A stretch of DNA of 64,000 bases from CAVUCH01 sp963739995 (GTDB taxonomy: Bacteria; Acidobacteriota; Vicinamibacteria; Vicinamibacterales; JAENWD01). The DNA lies in NCBI GenBank assembly GCA_963739995.1, contig CAVUCH010000018.1:1-64000 (forward strand), written 5' to 3'. A program made the translations under genes and the position numbers. Below the pieces are notes generated by a model. That model was not told the origin of the DNA and searched no databases. It saw nothing but the letters and a program-made list of their open reading frames with translations. This document shows, piece after piece, positions 21,203-28,560 of the stretch. Numbering within the stretch: the stretch's first letter is position 1; each line of letters begins with the position of its first letter.

Positions 21203-21221
21203 GTAGGGTTACGGACCCTAC
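21203..21221. other. Perfect 7-bp stem hairpin
   Basis: GTAGGGT, loop TACGG, ACCCTAC. It sits between the exported-protein gene and the integrase scrap. It could be an attachment-site remnant, a hairpin of a lost element or chance. There is no T-run to make it a good terminator. Confidence 0.4.
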
Positions 21222-21302
21222 GCCGGTGCGACTCTGCGGCTCGGAGTTTCTCCGAAATGCCGGAGTCAGGGGTAACAAGCGGAGTATCTCTACCGCGGCC
21301 CG

Positions 21303-21386
21303 TCACCGGTCAACCAGCTTTGCTGGATCAACCCCCTCCTCGAAGACGATCTCGTCGACATTCCGCACGTCAGCGGTGTTCGCCGA
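21303..21386 (-). pseudogene. Possible C-terminal scrap of an amidohydrolase gene
   Basis: In the same minus-strand frame just after the integrase stop, the text reads ADVRNVDEIVFEEGVDPAKLVDR... (stop at 21303). This resembles the last ~20 residues of secreted imidazolonepropionase-like amidohydrolases (pattern RNV--VFKNGV-YD--KL). It is short and the match is from memory of the family tail, so it is weak. It suggests several broken ends joined in this gap. Confidence 0.25.
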
Positions 21387-21488
21387 TCAAGTGCGAAGCC
21401 CGAGCATTAGCGGGATGATGCGGATGTCGACGCCGTCGGCGAGCAAACGCGAGGCGCCCTCGTGACGCAGGTCGTGCCAGTGCACGAA
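21387..21488 (-). pseudogene. C-terminal fragment of a tyrosine recombinase (integrase)
   Basis: The minus-strand frame reads FVHWHDLRHEGASRLLADGV then DIRIIPLMLGL and a stop. HDLRHEGAS is the HxxR box of phage-type integrases, and the following helix up to LMLG is standard. The residue after LMLG is usually H; here it is LRT-stop. The active-site tyrosine and the N-terminal half are missing, so it is a remnant of a mobile element. No partner transposase or prophage genes are nearby. Confidence 0.55.
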
Positions 21489-21546
21489 TGGCGGAGAGGG
21501 TTGGAGGTGAGTTGGAAGCGGGCGCGCGCGCTTCGGCTGAACTCCC

Positions 21547-21948
21547 CTAGTCGCCTGTTGGCGCCTGCTCCAGCGCAGCCAACATCGCGGGCGTGTCGAG
21601 GTAGAACTGGATGCCGACGACCTTGCCGTCGCGAATCGTCCAGACGTGCACGGCGCGGACGTCGAAGCGCACGTCGTTGCTGCGGACGCGGCCGCGCGTG
21701 CGCGCGATCGCGACGACGATGTTGCCGGCCTCGAAGAAGTCGTCGGCCGTGACCGTCGCGTCCACAGTGGCGGCCAGCTTCTGGAAGAAGCTCGCCGCAC
21801 CCATCGTGCCGTGATACGTGCCGCCCCAGGGCAACACCTCCGTCTGAGACAGCTCGATATCCCCGTCGAACCCGCGGAGCACGGCGCCGACGTCACGCCG
21901 CTCGAAGGCGGCATAGAGATCGCGCACGACCTGCGTCTGATCGCTCAT
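21547..21948 (-). CDS. SnoaL-like / NTF2-fold protein
   Basis: 133 residues matching the SnoaL-like polyketide-cyclase/ketosteroid-isomerase fold: an initial helix (QTQVVRDLYAAFERRDVGAVL) with the aromatic-acidic pattern, strand pairs (RTRGRVRSNDVRFDVRAVHV) and WTIRDGKVVGIQFYLDT near the end. The fold binds small hydrophobic ligands or catalyses isomerisation. No specific substrate can be named. It is cytoplasmic and stands alone, 3' next to integrase debris. Confidence 0.85.
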   Translation of the reverse strand: MSDQTQVVRDLYAAFERRDVGAVLRGFDGDIELSQTEVLPWGGTYHGTMGAASFFQKLAATVDATVTADDFFEAGNIVVAIARTRGRVRSNDVRFDVRAVHVWTIRDGKVVGIQFYLDTPAMLAALEQAPTGD

Positions 21949-22034
21949 CCGCCCATTGTGCTCGACGCCAGGCGCCCCGCGCCAGCCGGGCTCCCGTCCC
22001 GCATGTGGCGGGGCTTCAGCACAGCACAGGAGTG

Positions 22035-23036
22035 TTACCGCCGCGGCCCAAATCCCTCGCCGTACGCACGCGTGAACGCCTCACGGTAACCGGCCTGGTA
22101 TTCCGACCGCTGACCCGCCGCCGGCGTGTACCCGGCATCCGCCTGTTCGAGCTCGCGCTGGCCATCGAGATCCCACCGGTTCCGCTGCCGGTCTTCGCGT
22201 CCAGCCTTGCGCCCATCCAGCAACCCGCGCTCATATCCGGCGCGGTATGCCGCGCTCCACTGTGCGGACGGCACCCCTGGAGCGGACGCCGAGAGCTCGT
22301 CGCGCGACAGACTGCCGTCGCGGTTAGCGTCGCGTCGGTCGAAGCCGGCGCGGGCCCAGTGCCACTCGTTCGGAGTCACACGACCGTCGCGGTTGATGTC
22401 CAGGCTCGTGAACAGGTCCGTCGGCCCGTCGTCTTCGTAGGCCCCGAGCAGCTCCACGCGACTGAGGAAGCCGTCGCCATCGCGGTCGAGCCCCGTGAAC
22501 ACGCGCGGACCGCCGTGCCATTCCGCCCTGGCAATCCGTCCGTCCCCGTTCACATCAAGGTCGCGGAATCGATCGTCGCGGTCGTCGTCAGCGCCGAGGC
22601 CCAGGAACTCGCGTCGCGAGATGGAACCATTGCGGTCGATGTCGACGCGCCGAAACAACTCGACATCGAAGTGCCACTCATCGCGGGTGATGCGTTCGTC
22701 CTGGTTGTGATCGAGGTCACGGAACCGCGACGGCGTCCAGTCGCTCAGCTGCGAATCCTGGGCCGCACCGTCGCCCGGGTCCGCGGGCCACGGCTGCTGG
22801 CGCCGCGCGCCGGGACGCACTTCCTCGCCGGACAGGACGCCGTCCCGGTTCCAGTCGTGGACGTCGAACGACTGCGTGCTCCCACGCCACTCGGACCGTG
22901 TGATCACACCGTCGAGGTCCTGATCCATCGCGCGGAACCGCGCCGCTTCGGTGCTGCCGCCCTGCGGCGCCGCTGCCAGCTCCGTGGCGGGCACGAGCGC
23001 CAGCACGAGCATGGCGGCACAACATTCCATACGCAT
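22035..23036 (-). CDS. Secreted protein with eight EF-hand calcium loops
   Basis: 333 residues with a signal peptide (CCAAMLVLALVPATELAAA). Eight DxDxDG-type loops can be read in order: DQDLDGVITRSE, DWNRDGVLSGEE, DHNQDERITRDE, DIDRNGSISRRE, DVNGDGRIARAE, DRDGDGFLSRVE, DINRDGRVTPNE and DANRDGSLSRDE. Several are followed by W (SEW, DEW, AEW, NEW), so the unit repeats about every 25-40 residues. The C-terminal ~75 residues carry an RAGYERGLLDGRKAGRED repeat-like segment of unknown role. GGGAGGA upstream fixes the ATG. It is likely a periplasmic or extracellular calcium buffer or calcium-dependent adhesin. Confidence 0.87.
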   Translation of the reverse strand: MRMECCAAMLVLALVPATELAAAPQGGSTEAARFRAMDQDLDGVITRSEWRGSTQSFDVHDWNRDGVLSGEEVRPGARRQQPWPADPGDGAAQDSQLSDWTPSRFRDLDHNQDERITRDEWHFDVELFRRVDIDRNGSISRREFLGLGADDDRDDRFRDLDVNGDGRIARAEWHGGPRVFTGLDRDGDGFLSRVELLGAYEDDGPTDLFTSLDINRDGRVTPNEWHWARAGFDRRDANRDGSLSRDELSASAPGVPSAQWSAAYRAGYERGLLDGRKAGREDRQRNRWDLDGQRELEQADAGYTPAAGQRSEYQAGYREAFTRAYGEGFGPRR

Positions 23037-23198
23037 CGCGTCCTCCCTTCCGTCCCGCCGTACTCGACTGCCAGATATGTACCAGCGCAGCTCATCAGGC
23101 GCGCCTGGTGCTCGGCGACGCGTTCGTCGGAAGGGCGGAGATGCGGTCCGGGGCTCGGCTTCGGCGCGACAAATGCGCGGATATCCACAGGCGTCGAG

Positions 23199-25601
23199 TC
23201 ACTGCTGCTCCGTTGCTGGCGTGATCACGCGGACGCCGTAAATGCCCCCCGTGCGGTTGCCTGGATGGGCCTGGAACCTTACCGTGATCGCACCGCTGCG
23301 ATCAGCTGTATCGGCTGGTATCGGGTAGACGCGATCGTAGAACTGGCCCGGCCGGTTGTTGTCGAAGCGTTCGGTCGCGACCACCCGGCCAGCGACGAGC
23401 ACGTCGAACACGCGTCCGCCGCTGTCGCTGCCCCAATAGGTAACGCTGAGGGCCTGCGGCTGCCCGGGCCGGACGTCGAGGCGGTACGACAGCCAACCGC
23501 CGTCCGAGGCGTGCCGCCACGCGCGCCCGCTCGCATCGCCGGTGTCCATCTTTTCGCCCTGGAGATCGTGCGAGCGTTCCGACGCGGCGTCGCCTACACG
23601 CACCGCGTCGATGGTCCGCCGGTCGATGTCTTGCCGCCTGGCGCGCTCGGCCGCAACCGCGCGCTCGCGTGCCTCGAGAGACTCGGGCGTGACCACGTCC
23701 CAGTACACCGTGTAACGCCGGTCGTGCACGCGAAAGAACGGCCTCAGGACGACGTCGCGCGGGCGCCCGACGCCGACGGTCCTGAAGGTGGACGGTTCCT
23801 TCGGCTCCGCTGCGATCCAGTCCGATGGTTCGCGCCCGGCTGTGAGCAGTGCGGGAACGTAGTCTGGCTCGAGACCGGCCGGATCGTCATGCGGCCCCAG
23901 GTCTCCCGCGAGCACGAGCGGGCCGAACAGGATGGCCACCCGCGCCAGGTTGTCGGGCATCGGGTCCAGGCGCAGCGTCATCGGCGTGCGCACGGTGACC
24001 ACATCGCCGTTCCCCCAGGTGCGGGAGACGTCCGCATAGGACGATGGCGCGGATGCAACCTCCACCCGCTCGCCGTTCACCATAACCTCGAGCGACGGCG
24101 TCCACCCGGGATGGCGAATCCGCAGCGTGAGCGCGGTGGGATCGCGCAACGTGATGCGGAGGCGCGTAGTGTCCTCGTCCGGAAAACGCGTGTCCTGCCG
24201 CAGCGTCAATCCCTTCTCCGGCCACGTGACCTCGGATGCGGCAAACAGGTTCACCACCAGCACGTCGGCGGAATGGAAGTAGATGCTGCTGCCGTACTGC
24301 GCATGGTTCTCCATGCCCGTTCCCACGCAGCACGTAAAGCTGTCGAAGAGCGTTTCGTAGTGCTTGCGGCCGCCCATGTCGAGCGACAGATTGTAGATTA
24401 CGCGGCCATCGCCAGGATGCTGCGTCGAGAGAATGTGGTTGTAGAGCGCACGCTCGTAGAAATCGGCGAGGCGCGCCTCGGCCTTCCACGTGAACAGGTG
24501 GTGCGTCAGCTTCAACATGTTGTAGACGTTGCAGGTCTCGGCCGTGTCCGCTCCAAGCCGGTCGCTGAAGTGGTCGGGGGGGCCGAGGTGCTCCGCGAGC
24601 CCGTTGCCACCGGTGACGTAGGAGTGGTGACCGGCGACGCGATCCCAGAAGAAGGATGCGGTTTGCAGATCGTCCGCGTCACCCGTCAGCGCGTAGCGGC
24701 GGGCCAGTCCGACCAGCTTCGGAACCTGCGTGTTGGCGTGCAATCCGGCGAGGCGATCCTCCCCGGCCGCGAGCGGTCCAAGTACCCGTTCGTCGTGAAA
24801 GCGGCGCGACAGCGCCAGATACCGCGCGTCGCCAGTGTCTGCGTAGAGATCCGCAAGGACCTCGTTCATGCCGCCGTACTCGCAGCGCAGCATCTCCTGC
24901 ATCTGGACGGGCGTGAGCCCGGACAGGGTGCCTCCCACCCAGTCACCGAGCCTCCGCTCGACCGCCAGCGCCTCGTCCGACCCTGCGAGGTGATGCGCGT
25001 CCCGCAGCCCGGCGAACAGCTTGTGCAGCGTATAGAACGGAGACCACACGCCGTTGAGGTCGAAGGCCTTCGCACGGATGTCGCCGCGCGCGACCTCGGC
25101 GAACATCCGCTTGCCCTCCGGGATCGCTGCGACGTACCCGTTGCCGTTCGCCCGCTGGCAGGCCGCCAGCTCGCCGACGATGTAGTGGATGCGCTCGCGG
25201 AACCTCACGTCGTTCGTCGAGCGGTACATCAACGCGCAGGCCGACAGGTAATGCCCCAGGCTGTGCCCCGCGAGCTCCTCGGATTCCCACCCGCCGTAAA
25301 CCGGCGCCCTGGGCGCCAGCCCCGCTTCCTTACGAAACCACGCGAGCAGCCGATCGGGCTCGAGCTTCAGCAGGTACTCGCGATTCCGCTCGGTGGCATC
25401 CTTGAAGGGCCCCTCGAGCAGCGTGACATCACGGAGGTCGAACGCCTGAAGGGCCGGCGGGGGCGCCGCCGATTGTGGTGATGCTGCACGTGCAGCCGCG
25501 GGCAGCACGACGGGCCAGAGCGCGACGGCGCAGAAAACCAGACCGACGATGTGCGGCGTCGCGCGGATGACGTGGAAGCGGCAGTGAGGTGGGAAGCGCA
25601 T
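23199..25601 (-). CDS. GH127 beta-L-arabinofuranosidase-type protein (DUF1680)
   Basis: 800 residues with an N-terminal signal region. The body matches GH127: YGGWESEELAGHSLGHYLSA, MLRCEYGGMNEVLADLY, the zinc/nucleophile cysteine regions AETCNVYNMLKLTHHLF and SFTCCVGTGMENHAQYG. The catalytic site of this family is a cysteine nucleophile coordinated to zinc. A C-terminal beta-sandwich (residues ~640-795, SYRLDVRPGQPQALSVTYWG) is a typical accessory domain. It cleaves beta-arabinofuranose linkages as in hydroxyproline-linked arabino-oligosaccharides. It complements the GH51 at 6468. Confidence 0.9.
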   Translation of the reverse strand: MRFPPHCRFHVIRATPHIVGLVFCAVALWPVVLPAAARAASPQSAAPPPALQAFDLRDVTLLEGPFKDATERNREYLLKLEPDRLLAWFRKEAGLAPRAPVYGGWESEELAGHSLGHYLSACALMYRSTNDVRFRERIHYIVGELAACQRANGNGYVAAIPEGKRMFAEVARGDIRAKAFDLNGVWSPFYTLHKLFAGLRDAHHLAGSDEALAVERRLGDWVGGTLSGLTPVQMQEMLRCEYGGMNEVLADLYADTGDARYLALSRRFHDERVLGPLAAGEDRLAGLHANTQVPKLVGLARRYALTGDADDLQTASFFWDRVAGHHSYVTGGNGLAEHLGPPDHFSDRLGADTAETCNVYNMLKLTHHLFTWKAEARLADFYERALYNHILSTQHPGDGRVIYNLSLDMGGRKHYETLFDSFTCCVGTGMENHAQYGSSIYFHSADVLVVNLFAASEVTWPEKGLTLRQDTRFPDEDTTRLRITLRDPTALTLRIRHPGWTPSLEVMVNGERVEVASAPSSYADVSRTWGNGDVVTVRTPMTLRLDPMPDNLARVAILFGPLVLAGDLGPHDDPAGLEPDYVPALLTAGREPSDWIAAEPKEPSTFRTVGVGRPRDVVLRPFFRVHDRRYTVYWDVVTPESLEARERAVAAERARRQDIDRRTIDAVRVGDAASERSHDLQGEKMDTGDASGRAWRHASDGGWLSYRLDVRPGQPQALSVTYWGSDSGGRVFDVLVAGRVVATERFDNNRPGQFYDRVYPIPADTADRSGAITVRFQAHPGNRTGGIYGVRVITPATEQQ

Positions 25602-25766
25602 GAACGAGTGGCCTCGGCGCTGACGATATCACTGGAGGCTCGAGGTTGGCAGCCCGTCGTGGCAGATCGTCACCAGCCCTGACGGCGTTCCCACACGCAC
25701 TCTCACCAGGCTTCCCGCGCGCGGGCGCGATCGCCTACGATTCTGGTTATGGCAGGAGGATTGTTC

Positions 25767-27836
25767 ATGCGTGCGTCGGCAGTCGCATTCATCGCGTGTC
25801 TCGGTTCGGGGTCGGTCGCCTCGGCCCAAACTCCACATCCGTTTTCCGTTCACGACATGCTCGCCATGGATCGGATCTCCGATCCCCGCATCTCGCCCGA
25901 CGGCAAGTCGGTGGCCTTCACCGTACGAGTGACCGATGTCGAGGCGAACCGTGGGCGAACGGACGTCTGGGTCGCAGGCGTCGACGGTTCGAAGGCGCGC
26001 AAGCTCACCTCGCACGCAGCGAATGACTCCGGCGCGCGCTGGATGCCCGACGGCAAGAGCCTCGTCTTCCTCTCGGCCCGCGGAGGATCGTCGCAGGTCT
26101 GGCAGGTACCGGCGGCCGGGGGTCAGGCACGGGCGCTGACGAGCCTGCCGCTGGATGTGGCAAACCTCGAGGTGTTCCCGGACGGGAAGCGGCTGCTGTT
26201 CACGACCGAGGTGTACCCCGACGGCGCCACTGGCAAGGAGATCGACGAGACCGCCAGGCGCGATGCAGACAGGGAAAAAAGCAAGGTCAAGGCGAAGGTG
26301 TATGACTCGCTGCTCTTCCGCCGCTGGGACACATGGGAGGACGGGAAACGCAACCACGTGTTCGTCTGGGAGATCGGCTCCGCGGCACCGCTCGATCTGA
26401 TGCGCGGGTTCGATGCCGATGGGCCGACCAGGCCGTTCGGCGGGACCGAAGAGCTCGCCATCTCACCCGACGGTACGGAGGTCGCCTTTGCCGCACAGAT
26501 GATGACGCGCGACGCGGCCTGGTCCACCGACGTGAACGTCTACACGGTTCCCGCGCGCGGTGGCGTTGAACCGCGCTGTGTGAGCTGCGACAGCCGTGCG
26601 ACCGACACCCAGCCCGCGTACTCGCCGGACGGCCGTTTGCTCGCGTACCTGGCGATGAGCCGGCCCGGGTATGAGTCTGATCGGCTGCGGATCGTGCTGG
26701 TGGACCGCGCGACGGGGACGAAGCGTGTCCTGACCGACGGCTGGGACCGCTCGGCATCGGAGATCGTCTGGTCGGCCGACTCGAAGACGATCTATACGAG
26801 CGCCGATAACATGGGCAGCACGTCGCTCTTCGCTGTCGACGTCGCGAGCGGCGGCGTGACGCTGCTCGCCGAGCGCGGTACCAACAAGACCCCGCGGCCT
26901 GCAGGCGACCGCATCATCGTAGCGGTCGACACGCTGCATACGCCGGTCGAGCTCTTCTCGATGGCACGGGACGGCACCGACATGCGGCCGGTCACCGATC
27001 TGAACGCCGCGAACGTGGCGGCGGCACAGACCGGCGACTTCGAGCAGTTCCGCTTCACCGGGGCAAAGGGCGACACGGTCTACGGCTACCTCGTCAAGCC
27101 TGTCGGGTTCAAGGCAGGCGAGCGGTACCCGATTGCGTTTTTGATCCACGGCGGTCCGCAGGGGTCATTTGGCAACCACTTCCACTACCGCTGGAATCCC
27201 CAGGCCTACGCGGGCGCGGGCTATGCGGTCATCATGATCGACTTCCACGGCTCCACGGGGTACGGGCAGGCGTTCACCGACGCCATCCGCGGGGACTGGG
27301 GCGGTGCGCCCTACGAGGATCTGATGAAGGGCCTCGACCATGCCCTCGCGACATACCCGTTCCTCGACGGGACACGGGTGGCCGCGCTCGGCGCGTCCTA
27401 CGGCGGCTACATGGTCAACTGGATTGCGGGCCACACCGACCGCTTTCAGGCGCTCGTCTGCCACGACGGCAACCTCGACGAGCGCATGGCCTATTTCGCC
27501 ACCGAGGAGCTCTGGTTTCCGGAATGGGAGCACGGCGGCCCGCCGTGGGAACATCCGGAGGGGTTCGCCAAGCACAACCCGATCGACTACGTGAAGAACT
27601 GGAAGACACCAACCCTCGTCATCCACGGCGCGCTCGATTACCGCGTTGTCGAGACCCAGGGAATGAGCACCTTCACCGCGCTGCAGCGTCGGGGCATTCC
27701 GTCGAAGCTGCTCTACTTTCCCGACGAGAACCACTGGGTCCTCAAGCCACAGAACAGCATCCTCTGGCATGACACGGTGCTCGGATGGATCGACCGCTGG
27801 GTGAAGAACCCCGGCGCGGCGAAGGGCAGCCAGTAG
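25767..27836 (+). CDS. S9 family (prolyl-oligopeptidase-type) serine peptidase
   Basis: AGGAGG seven bases before ATG 25767 decides the start over the ATG at 25749. The result is 689 residues with a clean signal peptide (MRASAVAFIACLGSGSVASA). The N-terminal beta-propeller has WD40-like/TolB blades (ISPDGKSVAFTVR, WMPDGKSLVFLS, YSPDGRLLAYLA). The C-terminal alpha/beta hydrolase holds the nucleophile in GASYGGYM (Ser about 544), an aspartate in HGALDYRV and a histidine in DENHWV. It hydrolyses short peptides in the periplasm, probably as a dipeptidyl or acylaminoacyl peptidase. Single gene, facing the FKBP gene. Confidence 0.93.
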   Translation: MRASAVAFIACLGSGSVASAQTPHPFSVHDMLAMDRISDPRISPDGKSVAFTVRVTDVEANRGRTDVWVAGVDGSKARKLTSHAANDSGARWMPDGKSLVFLSARGGSSQVWQVPAAGGQARALTSLPLDVANLEVFPDGKRLLFTTEVYPDGATGKEIDETARRDADREKSKVKAKVYDSLLFRRWDTWEDGKRNHVFVWEIGSAAPLDLMRGFDADGPTRPFGGTEELAISPDGTEVAFAAQMMTRDAAWSTDVNVYTVPARGGVEPRCVSCDSRATDTQPAYSPDGRLLAYLAMSRPGYESDRLRIVLVDRATGTKRVLTDGWDRSASEIVWSADSKTIYTSADNMGSTSLFAVDVASGGVTLLAERGTNKTPRPAGDRIIVAVDTLHTPVELFSMARDGTDMRPVTDLNAANVAAAQTGDFEQFRFTGAKGDTVYGYLVKPVGFKAGERYPIAFLIHGGPQGSFGNHFHYRWNPQAYAGAGYAVIMIDFHGSTGYGQAFTDAIRGDWGGAPYEDLMKGLDHALATYPFLDGTRVAALGASYGGYMVNWIAGHTDRFQALVCHDGNLDERMAYFATEELWFPEWEHGGPPWEHPEGFAKHNPIDYVKNWKTPTLVIHGALDYRVVETQGMSTFTALQRRGIPSKLLYFPDENHWVLKPQNSILWHDTVLGWIDRWVKNPGAAKGSQ

Positions 27837-27837
27837 T

Positions 27838-27863
27838 GTGGCGCCGGGACTTCAGTCCCGGCG
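27838..27863 (+). repeat. REP-like palindrome, copy 4, in a convergent gap
   Basis: GTGGCGCCGGGACTTCAGTC followed by CCGGCG, filling almost the whole 31-base gap between the convergent S9 peptidase and FKBP stops. The position makes it a natural bidirectional terminator structure, although no T-run follows. Confidence 0.75.
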
Positions 27864-27867
27864 ATCC

Positions 27868-28296
27868 TCAGTCCGCCACCTCCAGCAGTTCCACCTCGAA
27901 CAGCAGCGTCGCATTCGGCGGGATCGGCGGGTTCCCGGCGGCCCCGTAGGCAAGGTCTGGCGGGATGACGAGCTGCCGGATGCCGCCCACCTTGAGACCG
28001 ACGAGCCCCTGATCCCACCCGCGGATCACGGCTCCCGCTCCGAGCACGAACGAATAGGGCTGCCCGTTCACGGACGTGTCGAACAGGCTCCCCTTGTTGT
28101 TCGCCTGATTCGCGTCGTAGAGCCACCCCGCATAGTGGACCGTCAGGCGTTTGCCGGTAATCGCTTCAGGGCCCGTGCCGGCGCGCAGATCGGTCGCCGA
28201 AAAGGGCACGTTCACGCTCGGCGCCGTGGGGCCGTCCCCACCACCACAGCCCACCAGCAGGATGGCCATCATCGAGAAACAGACGTATCGCTTCAT
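27868..28296 (-). CDS. FKBP-type peptidyl-prolyl isomerase lipoprotein
   Basis: 142 residues. Lipobox LVGC with Cys17 predicts membrane anchoring after signal peptidase II. The FKBP core is complete: LTVHYAGWLYD, GSLFDTSVNGQPYSFVLGAG, VIRGWDQGLVGLKVGGIRQL, VIPPDLAYG, and ATLLFEVELLEV. It catalyses proline isomerisation during folding of exported proteins. Convergent with the S9 peptidase, separated by a palindrome. Regulation not visible. Confidence 0.92.
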   Translation of the reverse strand: MKRYVCFSMMAILLVGCGGGDGPTAPSVNVPFSATDLRAGTGPEAITGKRLTVHYAGWLYDANQANNKGSLFDTSVNGQPYSFVLGAGAVIRGWDQGLVGLKVGGIRQLVIPPDLAYGAAGNPPIPPNATLLFEVELLEVAD

Positions 28297-28344
28297 TGAC
28301 AGGAGCTCTCCAAGAACTGAGAAGGATTAGCGATCAGGAACTGG

Positions 28345-28385
28345 GGGTCAGCGATCAGGGATCGGGGATCAGCAATGATCGATCG
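28345..28385. repeat. Short heptamer array (unit GATCRGG)
   Basis: GATCAGG, GATCGGG, GATCAGC, AATGATC, GATCGGG in 7-base register, in the gap between the FKBP gene and the ABC-F gene. It is more degenerate than the other arrays. Confidence 0.5.
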
Positions 28386-28392
28386 GGATTCG

Positions 28393-28486
28393 GCCGGGGC
28401 GCTCCGGCCCCGGCACTACACGGTTGGCGACATCCCATCGGTGTGGGCCCGCACTCGATGTCAGGCCCGGGGCCGACGAGCCCCGG
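28393..28486. repeat. Pair of GC-rich hairpins upstream of the ABC-F gene
   Basis: 28393-28414 forms GCCGGGGC/GCCCCGGC with a 6-base loop. 28467-28486 forms CCGGGGC/GCCCCGG with a 6-base loop. They resemble the REP-like palindrome in style but lack the ACTTCAGT centre. They lie 75-170 bases before the ABC-F ATG and could fold in its leader. Confidence 0.5.
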
Positions 28487-28560
28487 CATCAGCGACCGTA
28501 ACCCCGGGTTGCCAGCTCCTGCGAATCGGTACTCGATACGGGCTGTGGTACGTTCCTCGA

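Noticed and set aside
21170..21290. Text like a tRNA D-arm (CTCAACTGGTTAG) near the integrase remnant, as expected for an attachment site.
   Set aside because: I could not fold a full cloverleaf: no matching acceptor stem, anticodon arm or T-loop sequence. The D-stem itself is mismatched.
21489..21540. A plus-strand frame reading RRGLEVSWKRARALRL, reminiscent of integrase C-terminal tails.
   Set aside because: It is opposite in direction to the integrase fragment and only about 16 residues; too short to support an inverted piece.
22005..25481. A 1158-residue plus-strand frame opposite the EF-hand and GH127 genes.
   Set aside because: It is a GC-rich antisense shadow: no domain, arginine/proline-rich text, and the minus-strand genes beneath it are clear family members.
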